Source of the DNA: Isoetes taiwanensis
Taxonomy: Eukaryota > Streptophyta > Lycopodiopsida > Isoetales > Isoetaceae
DNA length: 64,000 nucleotides
Assembly (NCBI GenBank): GCA_021234155.1
Contig: JAJEKV010000472.1
Span: 118,965-182,964, forward strand
Reading direction: 5' to 3'
Each line of letters begins with the position of its first letter. The stretch's first letter is position 1. Under the pieces are notes generated by a model. The model was not told the origin of the DNA. It was given only the letters and a program-made list of their open reading frames with translations, and made no database searches. Shown here piece by piece: positions 11,514 through 22,416 of the stretch. The translations under genes were made by a program, and so were the position numbers.

Positions 11514-12695
11514 TCACTGGCCGCCAGGTGCAGGGTTGATAGCATCGTTGATGGTGCGGCCCTGAGATTCCCGCATGAAGTCCGGATAGTGCTTCTCAAG
11601 GTCTATCTTCATCACCCACGTAGCATCCTCAACTGGCAAGTGTTTCCACTTAACCAAGTATTGCAGCATTTGACTCCTTCTGGTCTGCTTATAGGCTCGA
11701 TCAAGAAGAGCTTCAGGCACTATATCTAGATGCTCTTCTGTCATTTCAAGAAGGGTGGGGGTATCCAAGATCTCCTCTGGATCTGGGGTATGTTGCTTCA
11801 GAAGACTCACGTGAAAGACCTTGTGGATCTTCAAGCGGGGTGGAAAATCCAAACAATATGCCTGTTCTCCAACATGTTCACTGATCTTGAACGGCCCAGC
11901 CCATCTGGGTGCCAGCTTCTTGCAGTTACCAATCTTAAGCTTGGCTTGTTTTACCTTAATCTTAAGCCAAACTGATTCGCCCACCTGGAAAACTCGTGGG
12001 GTTCTATGCTTATCCGCTACACTCTTCTGACGACTGCGTGCAGCCAATAAGTAACCACGAACTTCTTCAACCAAAGCCTGCATTTCCAAGAGAAGTTGTT
12101 GAGAAACCTCGACTTTAGAAACGGGATTATGCCATGTGTCTGGAGTAAGGCATTGATAACCATAATTTATCATAAAGGGAGACATTCTGGAAGACTCTTG
12201 TTTCATGCTGTTATAGGCAAATTCGACCAGATAAATATAGTCAGCCCATTGTGATTGCTTACTCCACACATAACTCCGTAGCATGTCCTCTATAATGCGA
12301 TTGGTATGCTCTGTCTGACCATCCGTCTGAGGATGATATGCTGTACTCATAGCAAGCTTGGTTTGAATGGTGGCAAAGAAATCTTTCCAGAATGTGCTTA
12401 CGAATTTGGGATCCCTGTCGGATACAATAACTCGTGGCATTCCATGCAATCTGAAGATCTCCTTTGCAAACAGCAAGGCGGTATCGAAGGCTGTATCTGT
12501 GGTACGACATGGCAAGAAATGAGCCATTTTGGACAATTTGTCGACCACTACCATCAATGCATCATATCCACGGAGAGTACGTGGAAGGCCCACAATGAAA
12601 TCCATGGTTATCACTTCCCACTTAGCATTGGGCACATCCAGAGGTTGCAACTCTCCTGGAATCCTTAATTGCTCAGCCTTGGTTTGCTGACACAC
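11514..12695 (-). pseudogene. Gypsy integrase core and chromodomain
   Basis: This is the C-terminal third of the pol polyprotein. The frame starts right after a TAG that sits inside the integrase zinc finger and runs to TGA at 11514-11516. DDE catalytic residues are visible: Asp in MDFIVGLP, Asp in VSDRDPKF and Glu in TDGQTEHTNRIIE. After a GPY-type region (APRWAGPFKI) comes a chromodomain-like segment ending QYLVKWKHLPVEDATWV. This marks the element as a chromovirus, the group whose chromodomain steers integration to particular chromatin. The protein is continuous with the RNase H and zinc-finger portion upstream apart from two stop codons. Confidence 0.9.
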
Positions 12696-13307
12696 CTAAC
12701 ACTGCTTAATATACCGGCCAATGTCCTTCTTCATGGACGACCAAAAATAACTGGAACGGATCTTGAAATAGGTTTTCATGAAACCTGCATGTCCAGCTAT
12801 CGGGCTGTTGTGTGTATCATGGAGAATAAGCTTACGCACTCCTGAAGTCTCAGGTACACACAACTTATCTTTGTGATATAACAAATTGCCCTCTTTTTTA
12901 TACGAACGGAAAGCTTCACGTTCTTTATCTGTGCATGCCTCCTCAGCCAAACTATCCCACACATCACGGAACTCTGGATCCGTGGCCAAGGTCTGCTCTA
13001 TCTGTTTCCCGAACTCACTGGTGAGTGTGGAAATCGCGTTACAATGGGTTCGAGTTACCAAGGGATGGCGCGACAACGCATCCGCAACCACATTGTGTTT
13101 CCCAGGCATATACATAATCTCAAAATCATATTCCTCCAGAAATTCCATCCATCTTCTCTGACGGAGGTTGAGATTCGGCTGGGTTGTTAGATAACGGAGA
13201 CTCTGATGATCCGTATCCAGCTGGAATCTTCTACCAAGAAGGTAGTGTCGCCATATACGCAGAGCGCGGACAACAGCTAACAATTCCTGGTCATGGGTAA
13301 GGTATCG
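12696..13307 (-). pseudogene. Gypsy RNase H and integrase zinc-finger segment
   Basis: This segment is in the same frame as the RT upstream and the integrase downstream. It is bounded by TAG at 13308-13310 and TAG at 12696-12698. RNase H motifs include the DTDHQSLRYL segment and ADALSR near its end. The integrase HHCC finger follows as HDTHNSPIAGHAGFMKT with its first Cys in KQC. The second stop falls between the two finger cysteines (KQC, stop, VCQQTK). By analogy with related elements each stop probably replaced a Gln codon (CAG to TAG, a C-to-T transition), which would fit decay of methylated cytosine. Confidence 0.85.
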
Positions 13308-14349
13308 CTACTCAGTTTCGTTCATTTTCTTTGAATCATAGGCAATAACCCTCCCCTCCTGCATTAGGACTCCACCGGTAGCAATCTTACTGGCATCCGT
13401 TGCTACTAGTTTATCCTTTTTGGGGTCCGGTAATGTGAGGACTGGTGCTGACGTTAAAGCATCCTTAAGCTTCTGAAAACTTCCCTGGACCTTTGCTTTC
13501 CAATGTTCAATCCAATCCTTCACTTTCTCATGCTTTGTAAGATCAGTAAGAGGTGCTGCAATCTTTGCGAAATCCTTAACAAATTTCCGGTAATACCCTG
13601 CCAATCCTAGAAAACTTCGGACCTCTGAGACATTACCCGGAATGGGCCAATCCTTCACTGCCTCTATCTTCGCTGGATTTGTAGCAATTCCCTCTGCTGA
13701 AATGACATGTCCCAAACAATCCACCTTGGGAGTGGCAAACTTGCACTTAGAGAACTTGGCAAAGAGCAGGTGACGTCTTAGCTTTTGCAGGGCCAACCGA
13801 AGATGTTTCTCATGCTCCTCCAGGGTCTTACTACAGATGAGAATGTCGTCAAAGAAAATAACAACAAATTCATCCAAGTATTGTCGGAAGACAACATTCA
13901 TTAACAGCATAAAAGTTGCGGGGGCATTAATTAATCCAAAAGGCATAACGGTAAACTCATAATGCCCATATCTGGTGCGAAAAGCAGACTTATGGATGTC
14001 CTCCTCTTTAATTCTTATTTGGTGATATCCGGAGCGTAAGTCAATCTTTGAGAAGTACGTGGCCCCTTGCAACTGGTCCATAAGATCGTCTGCTCTAGGC
14101 AAAGCATAGCGATACTTGATGGTATGCTTATTGAGCTGGCGATAATCAATACACATCCTCAAGGAGCCATCCTTCTTCTTAACAAAAAGGATAGGAGCGC
14201 CAAAACGCGAAACACTAGGACGAATAAACCCTAGGTTTAGTAACTCCTGAAGTTGCTTCTTAAGCTCTGCCAATTCAGCGTGACTCATATGGTACGGGGC
14301 CTTACTGGTAGGCTTAGTACCTGGTTCCAAAGCTATCTCACATTCTACC
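13308..14349 (-). pseudogene. Gypsy reverse transcriptase
   Basis: It begins in the gypsy frame at the hAT junction ([15 protein letters not shown]) and contains the full [59 protein letters not shown] and the catalytic FFDDIL (the YxDD box with F in place of Y, a tolerated variant). The connection region GLAGYYRKF and the start of RNase H ([18 protein letters not shown]) follow. It ends at TAG 13308-13310 after MNETE. No ATG is expected because the protein is released from a polyprotein. The hAT element separates it from the protease. Confidence 0.92.
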
Positions 14350-17300
14350 CAGTGAGCGACAAACTTTTATACAGAAAAGGAAAATTTCCTACTAAGTGCA
14401 ACATCAACAGGTGAGGTTCAAAGCTGGTCGGAATCTTCCTCCTACATATTGTAAAACCGGAAAATTTCCTACAAACTTTCAAGGAAACGGAAAGCATTGA
14501 ACAATTGAATTTTATCTCACAATAAAAGACCAAGTACTGCATCTATTTCAGCACATATGAAAATCTGATAAGTTATAATATACAAAAATCTGCCATGTCC
14601 AAATTGGAAATACAAATTTTAGCATGGCATGAATGACTCAAAACAGAATTAATTTGCAACTTTACTCATCAAACTCGCTATGAGAATCATCATCCACTTC
14701 AACAACATGGGCTGGAATCTCGACAATCAAATCTTCTTCTTGAACTTCACACCTTTTACCTTTGACATGTCTATATCTTTTGCTAGATTCCCAATGCTCA
14801 ATGCTAGGTTTGAAGTCAAAACTCTCCAAATTAGGGCCTTCAAGTGCAATTCTTACTAAAGCATCCATTGCGGTGATTTTAGTTTATTAGAAACTTAACC
14901 TTAATGTGGTTCACTTTACTAAATCCTCTTTCACAATTTCTTTGTCTTTCTTTGCATTGTACCCACCCAACTTTCGCGAACTATAAGGAGCTGGATACTT
15001 TGAAGACCATGTCTACAAGAGATCATTGTCCATGTATCTCAAAAGCTTTTTCCAAGCCCATTCGGTACTACCTTGTAGTCTAAATCTTGGAAACTCCTTT
15101 AGAAACTCATGTCTATCAATAAGAGCAGGGAAACACTTTCCCATTAACTCTTTTATCCACACCAAAAAAAAATCAGCAAGTTGTATAATTTCATTTTGTG
15201 CCAAAGTTCTTCAACTCTTTAGCTCGGTAGGAAGATTTATAGGTGCTAAAACTTTCGGACATGATACTATGTGTTGTTCCTCAAGGCTTCTTCAATGACT
15301 TTATTACAGCTTGTGAGAAGGCCTCCTGAAATTCAAGGGCAGCATTCAAATCGATACCAATGCGGGACGTATCATCTCTATTCCTCGGTACACATTCCCT
15401 TTTACTGCAGCCAACATTCCATCTTTCTCTCCATGATCGGGAATAATAGGATAGCCCTTGCTATCTAAATCAAACCCATTCAAGTCTATTACTTTGGTCT
15501 GCAAAAAATCATGTTCAATCTCCCTTACTGTTTTGTTACATAAACTTCCAATGGTTGTTACATCTACAAAATTTTTCTGGAAATCTAAACTCAATTCAGT
15601 CATATGTTGAAGAATATCTGCTAGGAAGTGTAGAATGTAGACTATTTTAAAGTCTCGCAACTTGTCATATAAAATCTGTTTTTCCTCTTTCAAAACTGCC
15701 AAGAGTGGTTCCAAAATGTTACAAAGCTTTTTAATAGCACGATGACGACTAAGCCATCGCGTCTTTTGTATGCCTTCTGCGTGGAGCTCATCATATTCAA
15801 GTTCTTTTTCCATTTCAGTAAGAAGATTTAACCTGTTTGTACTTCTTGAAAAGAAGGATGCAACTTGATTTACCAAATTATCAATAAAATCAGAAATCTC
15901 TATACAGTTTGGATCTTCCGAAGCTCCTTCAAGGCACAAGTTAGTGCGATGAGCTGCACAATGCAAGCTGATAAGAAAGGGATTTATTACCTTAAGTCTA
16001 GTAGCAAACTTTTGTTTTGGTACCAACCATAACCTGAAGCTCCATCAGATCCAAATGCCACAAATTTCTTTGTGTCTAACCCACATTGGCGACCTTTTCC
16101 ATAATGGCATAAATGGCCTGATATGGCAGTACCATCAATGACTTTACTAATACCAAGAAAAGTTGTCACACTTTTAGGACCCTCCAAGAATGTGGCATAT
16201 AAAATCAGATGCTTTGTAACACTAATATCAGTAGATTCATCGGCCATTATTCCAAAGAAGGGACTTGCTTTGATACGCTCACATATAGAATTCTCAATTG
16301 AGTTGCTAATACTTTGCACAAATTTTGCACAAGCCTTTTCATGTTGATAATGACCAGTCATATCTTGTACACCACATGCCTTTAGCAAACGCACAAGAGT
16401 TTCGAACTTTGCAAATGGTAAATCCTCCTTTGCTATCACATAAGCACATCTAAAAAGATGTAGCAAAGATGTATTTGAACAGTTTTACTTTTCTTGCTTA
16501 TTTCCACAAGGGAATCCTTGCCCTTTGTTGCTAACCATGATGTATGCTTATGACCACGACTACTTGCATGCTCAACCAAATGCCGAAGTTCTAACATTCC
16601 AGCTGCCATACTTCCCAAATGGACTCTTAGTCCTTGCATCTTGTTTGCAAAGCTTGCAAAAACCCTCCCTAATTCATAGTTAAATTCCAGCCAATCATAG
16701 TCCTTTAACCAAGCATCTTGCCATAGCTTCCTATTTTCAAACACTTTTCTGGCGCCCCATCATCACTTGAATATGTAAAAACATTATCTGGACTTGCACT
16801 GGATACATCAGCATTGTATTGTACCTGACTGAAGCATGCCATCTGAAATAATGATGGCTGGTCTGTTGCCCTTTGCTTCTTCCTTTTCCCAGACATCTAC
16901 AATAAAACAAGGCTGCATAGTTAGAGATTTCATTTGCAATGCTAAAAAGATAAGAAATAAATGAAAAGCATGCATGTTTTCAGATGATTTATGCATGCAT
17001 TCTCCAATCAGATAAAAAATGCCACAAATAATGTCTAGAATGATATGCTTAGCATGTTCCATGCTTGATAGGATCAAGTATACAGGTTTTTGCACTGTAA
17101 TAAATGAGAAAAGCAAAGAATCAGTCAGAATGCCTCCTCATGAAGCAAGGTAGTAATGCAGTAGAATGCCTCCTGGGATCATCAATGCAGCGTTAAGAAG
17201 ACTTTGGATGCCCTGGTATGAAGACTTTGGATGCCCTGGGATCATCTAGGAATTGATTCAATACTTTACACAGCCTTGTACAGACCATAGAAATCATCTT

Positions 17301-17921
17301 GTTTATGCAAAACAAATGCAAATGAATGGAAAGAATTACATGCATGGCAATGCAACATAGTTGTAAAAGCAAAATAGAAGCTCTGATCTGATCCACCCGG
17401 TTATCCTCACCTCTTATTTGCTTTGCTCTTAGAATCGGTGGAGGCAGTAGTGTTGGACGAAATCGAATGCTGCCGGTGCCGATGCCTCCAAAAAGCCCTT
17501 CACCTCTTCTTCTCTCACTCTGTGATGCCAAACAAGAAGCAGGAGGGAACGATTTTCCCTCCTCCCCGCCGCCACCGTTCATAATTGCCGTGCAAACAGA
17601 AATCAAGAATCGTATCTCAATTCCATCGTGTGAAAAATTGTGTACGAAACAAACTTTTCCAATAAAAGCACAAACAAAATATAGAATTATTATTACATGA
17701 TATTTTTATATATTATATAAATATGAAAAAGTAAGAGAGAGAAATTCCTAAAAATTCTAATGGTAGCCGGTAAATTTCCTGCTAATAAAATGTTGAAAGG
17801 TAGATTTCCTACTCCGACATTTTTTCTAAAGGAAGCAGTTCCTACAAAAATTCACAGTAACAGGAAATTTTCAATTTCAACAGGTAGGCTGCAAGACTTC
17901 CCCGGTATTTGTCGTAGGCTG
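14350..17921 (-). mobile_element. hAT DNA transposon inserted in gypsy pol
   Basis: The element is 3,572 bp, bounded by an exact 8-bp target duplication ATTCTACC at 14342-14349 and 17922-17929. Its termini are imperfect inverted repeats: CAGTGAGCGACAAA at the left and, reversed, CAGCCTACGACAAA at the right. The 8-bp duplication and CAG-type ends are classic for hAT elements. It carries one minus-strand transposase gene (14662-16896). Short inverted A/T-rich motifs (AGGAAATTT, GGAAAATTTCC) lie near both ends and may be subterminal transposase-binding sites. Confidence 0.92.
14662..16896 (-). pseudogene. hAT transposase (ZMYM6/DUF4371 type)
   Basis: The start is likely the ATG at 16894-16896 (MSGKRKKQRATDQPS). 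An N-terminal TTF-type region follows (RKLWQDAWLKDYDWLEF, then HLVEHASSRGHKHTSW). The catalytic core shows Asp in FFGIMADESTDIS and Asp in FVAFGSDGASG, then the CAAHRTNLC segment and a helical insertion domain. The C-terminal dimerisation region is fragmentary (WKKLLRYMDNDLL near 15020 and IALEGPNLESFDF near 14830). The gene is split over several frames and has stops (around 16020, 16440, 15010 and 14890), so it is inactive. Some breaks may be introns. The family call rests on the DEST and SDG segments. Confidence 0.85.
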
Positions 17922-17929
17922 ATTCTACC

Positions 17930-18347
17930 CCTCTGAATGGAGGAAGTTTCTGGATCTCGTCTGGAAAGAGATCGGTAAATTCCCTGAGAAGATCAGCAAT
18001 GCCGCCCGGCAATGCATCAACTACTTGCTTCTGTTTAGCATCTGACTCAATGGATGCAAGTCTGATAACGCAACGTAGCTTATTCTTGCGTATAGCCTTA
18101 TTTAACTGCCTGATGGACATAGACTGCATAATGGGGTTTAAGGGATCACCTTTTATAGTCACACAGGCTCCATTAGCTGCGTTGAAGGTAACCTCCCGTT
18201 TTTCGCAGTCTATATTGGCTTTTGCAGAATTCCATACCAACAATCAGATCATATTTGCCAATATCCATTAACTCGGCACCTAATGTAACTGGTGCACCTG
18301 GCAGCTGCATTCTAAGATTAATGCGACGGCCATGAGTATGTCTGATT
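17930..18347 (-). pseudogene. Gypsy protease C-terminus and linker to RT
   Basis: This continues the gypsy polyprotein after a frameshift near 18370. One frame reads ASGKIRHTHGRRINLRM through DLIVGMEF, the conserved C-terminal part of retropepsin. A further shift near 18245 leads into the frame ending LPPFRGVES, where the hAT element interrupts. The linker between protease and RT resumes on the other side of hAT at 14349. At least two frameshifts make it non-functional. Confidence 0.75.
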
Positions 18348-19838
18348 TTACCACTGGCTAAAGTGACAGGTTTTTGGTCGGGACCTCAAGGTCTCAAGCT
18401 GCAATACCTGGGCCATTCTAGGAGAAGCAAAATTATGTGTACTTCCCGTATCCATAAGAACTATGAAAGACTTACTGTCTACTTGACCTATGGTAGAAAT
18501 AACAGCAGGCTGACTTTCGGCATTGCCGGTCTCTATGGTTGCAAGGATATGGGACGCATCGTCAATATACTCGGGAGCCTCCTCCTCGACAGATGGTGTA
18601 GACTCGAGATCGTCCCAATCGAGGTCAGCCATGGCCAGCTGGGCAGTCTGGGTGACATAAGGGCAATTCTGCATGAAGTGCCCGGGCCGCATACACCTGT
18701 AACATGCCTTATCTCTGCGGAGCTGCTCTCGGGCCTCTTTAGGAATAGACTGTAAGAGGTTCCGAACTTCCTTACCGACATTGTTCGGTTTGTCGGGCAT
18801 GTTGCAGGTGACTTTCTTTTCTTGGCAGCCGTAAGAATTCTGCTGAGAGGGCCCCGGACTTGGTGAGCGGGGCTTGTAAGGTGTGGACGGACGCGGCTGG
18901 AAATAAGAGGCAGGACGCTGGTACTGGTTTCCTGGTGTCTCCTCTTCAAGGCTCAATGCCTTAGCCTCAGCCTCTGCAACTGACTTCGGGTCTATGGCCT
19001 TAACCATCCGTTTAATTGAGGGGGCCAACCCTTCAATATAGCCCTCCACCGCCCTCTTCTCATTCATACCGGGGACATACAGCCTCAAGCGCATGAATTC
19101 ATCTGTGTAGGCCTGAACTGACATACCCTTCTGCTCTAACCGGTAAAAAGTCTGAATCTGTTGGCATTTGTGCGCACGGAGCACATAATGCGACTTAAAA
19201 GCTTTGGCAAACTTTTTGAACTTGCACCTGCTTCTGTCCAGATGCTTGGCTCTGACATAGCCCTTCCACCAAATACGAGCGGCTCCTGTAAGGTTTGTGG
19301 TGGCAACTTTTCCTGTATCTTTTTCCGTCATGCCATAGGATTTCCCAAACTCCTTCATCTCGTCCAACCAGGACTCGGCATTCAGCTCGCCTCTAGATTT
19401 CCCATCAAATTGGGCCAATTTCCTGTTTTTCCATATACTGGTTATGGCCGTATCAACCCTCTTACGGTACTCCTTGTCCCGGCGCTTTGCATGGTCACCG
19501 GATGATATAGACGACTCTGAGGACACAGAGATGGCTGATTGTGAGGATGTAGCACTATCCGTAGACGAGCTTCGACGACGTTTGGAACGGTGCCTCTTTT
19601 GTGCGGGTACAGTGCCTGTTTCTGGTGCGGGTGGCTGCTGTGGTGGTGGGCTTGGCGGTAACGGAGGTAACTCCGGTCCGTCCTCTTGCATATGCTGCGG
19701 CGGGTTGGGATTTAACACATAAGCCTGGAGCTCTACTAACTGCCGCTTCATCAACATGAGTTCCTGCTCTGGTGTTAATCTGCTAGCATTCGAGGGTGTC
19801 TGCCACGAGGCGTTACGTGCACCGTCTATATTGACCAT
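18348..19838 (-). CDS. gag: Gypsy gag with start of protease
   Basis: A 496-residue frame starts at ATG 19836-19838. The order is: an N-terminal helix (LTPEQELMLMKRQLVELQ); a proline-rich stretch; a basic/serine-rich segment (KRHRSKRRR); the retrotransposon gag capsid region (SWLDEM, GAARIWWKGY, FYRLEQKGMSVQAYTDEF, LRLYVPG); a CCHC zinc knuckle CYRCMRPGHFMQNC for RNA binding; and the protease active site VLMDTGSTHNF. The frame runs off into an unrelated tail at about residue 484 because of a frameshift near 18370, so protease is not completed. Gag would assemble the virus-like particle in the cytoplasm. It appears intact as far as the knuckle. Confidence 0.9.
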   Translation of the reverse strand: MVNIDGARNASWQTPSNASRLTPEQELMLMKRQLVELQAYVLNPNPPQHMQEDGPELPPLPPSPPPQQPPAPETGTVPAQKRHRSKRRRSSSTDSATSSQSAISVSSESSISSGDHAKRRDKEYRKRVDTAITSIWKNRKLAQFDGKSRGELNAESWLDEMKEFGKSYGMTEKDTGKVATTNLTGAARIWWKGYVRAKHLDRSRCKFKKFAKAFKSHYVLRAHKCQQIQTFYRLEQKGMSVQAYTDEFMRLRLYVPGMNEKRAVEGYIEGLAPSIKRMVKAIDPKSVAEAEAKALSLEEETPGNQYQRPASYFQPRPSTPYKPRSPSPGPSQQNSYGCQEKKVTCNMPDKPNNVGKEVRNLLQSIPKEAREQLRRDKACYRCMRPGHFMQNCPYVTQTAQLAMADLDWDDLESTPSVEEEAPEYIDDASHILATIETGNAESQPAVISTIGQVDSKSFIVLMDTGSTHNFASPRMAQVLQLETLRSRPKTCHFSQW

Positions 19839-20117
19839 AAGAAAGTATAAGGAGAATTATGGTGATAGCACGTGTCACAAAGGAGATCATGTTAAGTAAT
19901 GCTAGGGAATAATAATAAAAACAGTCCAAGAGAATGGAAGAAAAGAGCTCTATTATTAAGTCAAAGTAGCAGTTACATTGGAGATATATCTTTAACAAAA
20001 CTTAGGGTCATACAGTACAAAAGTAGCGATTATACACATATTTAGCTATAAGGATGTACATTAGACACTTTTAGTCACACATACTTAACCATAGAAGACA
20101 AACTGAAGAGATTAGGA

Positions 20118-20580
20118 CTAGGGCTGCGCAAAAGGGTACAGGATGGAGTAGCGGACGCTCTCCCGTACGGCCCGGACTACCTTGTAGCGAGCCCATGCCT
20201 GGATAATAACATGCTGGTAGTCCAAGGTGGGACTAATGATGAGGAGATTAAAAAGATCTCGTAGCGCGAAAAAAATGTGCCATAAATGGTCATTAACATC
20301 GGCATAAGCTTCATGCCTCGTCATTTCCCAATAATCCCAAGTTCGTCGAAGAGTTTGTTGTAATTGTTCAAAGGCACGTTCTCGGAGAATGTTGACTACT
20401 TCTAATCCTTTAGCTGAATCATAGGGCTCTCCTTCCACCACGAGTTGCCCTTCTTCGTAGTCATCCTCCCGATCTGGATACTCCCCATAGCGTTGACCGT
20501 AGTCTTGGTCGGGAGGTCCTGGATCGTCCCTTCGTATGTCATTGGTGATTCTTTCCTCGATCTCTGCGAGATCATCGTCT
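20118..20580 (-). CDS. Unknown acidic and helical exon inside gypsy (extra gene, part C)
   Basis: An open stretch begins at a convincing 3' splice site (pyrimidine-rich tract ending TTGCAG, with the exon from 20580) and runs to a stop at 20118. Residues DDDLAEIEERITNDI open a very acidic segment, followed by amphipathic helical sequence with many aromatic residues (RRTWDYWEM, HLWHIFFALRDLFNLL, ESVRYSILYPF). I do not recognise the family. Frame and phase allow joining to the acidic end of 20810-21124 if that exon ends just before its stop. It may therefore be the last exon of the gene starting at 22150. Confidence 0.45.
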
Positions 20581-20809
20581 GCAAGACGGCAAGAATGAAT
20601 ATACAATGTGGAACAATTTCTTATACTCTAAACTCTAATAGATACAAGGAAGTATCATGGGAAAAAAAACAATTTAATTGTATTCAACGATACAATAATC
20701 ATTAATCATAAGAAAATAGCACATATATTGTATGATGGCTAAAAAAAATGCCAATCAAAAATTACAACTATACGCAATACAAGATGCGTAACTGTAACAA
20801 GAAAAATAT

Positions 20810-21124
20810 CTAAGAACTAGGTTCCTCCTCGTCGTCCATAGGCTGAGGAGGTGGTCGGTAGCGCATCAAAGTGGTGCTGGGGCTAGCAGAGAGGGCGGCT
20901 CGAGCTGCTGCCTCTGGTGACAAGCAAGTGGCCAAGGGTGCCGCCACAAGGAGTCGTATACTTGCGCAGCCCGCCACGTCCCCCAACGCTACGATAGCCA
21001 AATCTCGTCGGACCAAGGTAATAGTGGTGGCGTGATAGTCAATCTTCTTATGGCCCGCCAAGGTGGATATCGCAAGATGCTTCAGAAGAAGGCCCCAAGT
21101 TCTTGGAGAAGAACAAGACCTCAC
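20810..21124 (-). CDS. Unknown exon with weak H3-like segment (extra gene, part B2)
   Basis: This is an open frame downstream of 21155-22150 on the same strand, preceded by a pyrimidine-rich TTCCTTTCAG. The segment KKIDYHATTITLVRRDLAIV aligns without gaps to the H3 loop-2/alpha-3 pattern (His-Ala, two variable residues, Ile/Val-Thr-hydrophobic, then Asp-Leu/Ile). The identity is low, so this is suggestive only. The C-terminus is proline-rich then acidic (MDDEEE). The gap to the preceding exon (about 30 bases) is too short for a normal intron, so either the exon limits differ or the copy carries a frameshift. Confidence 0.4.
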   Translation of the reverse strand: MRSCSSPRTWGLLLKHLAISTLAGHKKIDYHATTITLVRRDLAIVALGDVAGCASIRLLVAAPLATCLSPEAAARAALSASPSTTLMRYRPPPQPMDDEEEPSS

Positions 21125-21154
21125 CTTGTCGGAAGGCTGAAAGGAAGAATCGGG

Positions 21155-22150
21155 TCAAATGGTTACGCATTGCCCTAATTTGGGATCCCTGGAGGTCTCC
21201 GCCTCCTTTTCCAAGTTAACGGGAATCTTCTCCTGCTCTGCTTCTTCTTTTTCATCCCTAAGACTTACCTTGGTGTTCCAAAGGTCTTCCTCCTCTTGAT
21301 CCACCCCTCCCATGGTGATCTGCAATGGCTGGTCTGTAGGAGGAAGCCTCATGTAAGCCGCAAACTGCTCCTCTGGAGACTGGGGTGTATCAGTCAATAA
21401 GAACTGCCGAAAAGACAAGAGGGTCTCAACGGGTTCTAGCTCTTCTGGCCGATATGCCAACAAGTTCTCGACTTGTGGGGGATGCACAACCGGTGTGGTA
21501 AAGTCGAGGACCTCTATCTTCTTGCGGCCCCACATATCAGCAATAACGCGGTAGGCCCACATAATGTCCTCTAGAATCAGGTACTCCTGGTTGTTCAAGA
21601 GTACGGTAGGAAGAAGATTTAGCCCTTCGAGCTTGAGGGCTTTCTCTCGTCCTGCCGGTGCCTCAGTAGCCAGCTCCTTCCACCGTGCAAAGTCCTGCTC
21701 GTCGACGACTTCATCGTCTTCCGGGTCAGGAGGTACTGGTGTAGAAGATTTCTCGGCAGCTATCTGCTCATCTTCAATATACTGGTCCATAATGATGGCC
21801 AGTGCAAATCGGGCCTCGAAACAGACTTCCCGATCTATAGTAACAATGGGGAGGTCAGTTCCCCTTCTCCTTATGCCCTTGATAACATTCCGTGCATGCT
21901 CATCACCTCCTAACATCTCGAGCAAAGTGTGGAAGTCGAGGTAGAGCTGTGAGTCGTCCTCATTGAAGACGCATGCAGGCACAATCTCCTCACAGTAGAA
22001 CCGAAGGAAAGCAGCATAGTCGGGGTGCGCCTGCATGTTAGAGACGAGGTCCACTTGCTGGAGCAGATAAGGATGAAGAACATCAAAGGGAACCGCGGAG
22101 TCCCAGTGCTCTCCATCCAAGTACCACTGCTGTAGAGTCGGGCGAGCCAT
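21155..22150 (-). CDS. Unknown 331-residue protein inside gypsy (extra gene, part B1)
   Basis: An intact frame runs from ATG 22148-22150 to TGA at 21155. The protein is acidic and mostly helical, with no signal peptide and no membrane segment. Notable parts are MARPTLQQWYLDGEHWDS at the start, QVDLVSNMQAHPDYAAFL at about residue 32, a low-complexity acidic linker around residues 140-155 (PPDPEDDEVVDE), a hydrophobic stretch LLPTVLLNNQEYLILEDIMW, and an acidic C-terminus. The DLV..MQAHPDY words resemble DLVQADMRAYPDRYH in the neighbouring H3-fusion gene, so the two genes may be distant duplicates. It has its own promoter-like upstream region (22204-22240). It is co-oriented with gag and lies between the primer-binding site and gag. 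Function unknown. Confidence 0.6.
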   Translation of the reverse strand: MARPTLQQWYLDGEHWDSAVPFDVLHPYLLQQVDLVSNMQAHPDYAAFLRFYCEEIVPACVFNEDDSQLYLDFHTLLEMLGGDEHARNVIKGIRRRGTDLPIVTIDREVCFEARFALAIIMDQYIEDEQIAAEKSSTPVPPDPEDDEVVDEQDFARWKELATEAPAGREKALKLEGLNLLPTVLLNNQEYLILEDIMWAYRVIADMWGRKKIEVLDFTTPVVHPPQVENLLAYRPEELEPVETLLSFRQFLLTDTPQSPEEQFAAYMRLPPTDQPLQITMGGVDQEEEDLWNTKVSLRDEKEEAEQEKIPVNLEKEAETSRDPKLGQCVTI

Positions 22151-22203
22151 GAGGATGAAGGCGCAAGGGAGGAGAAGGCAAACGCTAAAGGCAAGAACGA
22201 AAA

Positions 22204-22240
22204 TGAAACCCTAATGGGCCAAAAAGTGACTTTATACTTT
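22204..22240 (-). promoter_or_regulatory. Plant-type core promoter of the 22150 gene (telobox, site II, TATA)
   Basis: On the minus strand, upstream of the ATG at 22150, a TATAAA-like box (22231-22236) is followed by GGCCCA (22215-22220, site II type) and AGGGTTT (22206-22214, telobox AAACCCTAA on plus). In plants this pairing is typical of genes expressed in dividing cells, including histone and ribosomal protein genes. Transcription of this gene may be independent of the gypsy LTR. Confidence 0.55.
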
Positions 22241-22416
22241 TTGGCACGTTTTCCTAGGTTATTTAAAAAAAAAATTATTATTTACTTAATAATTTTAAAC
22301 TTAAGTACACACCAAGTGGCGGGAAAAAAAAAACACTTTTATATTTACAACTTCACAAAATAGAATGTTTTACATAGATGGATCTACAAAATTTTACAAC
22401 AAAGTAGGTCCCATAG

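Noticed and set aside
19161-19722. Plus-strand frames opposite gag
   Set aside because: Antisense shadows of the gypsy gag frame, with no family motifs.
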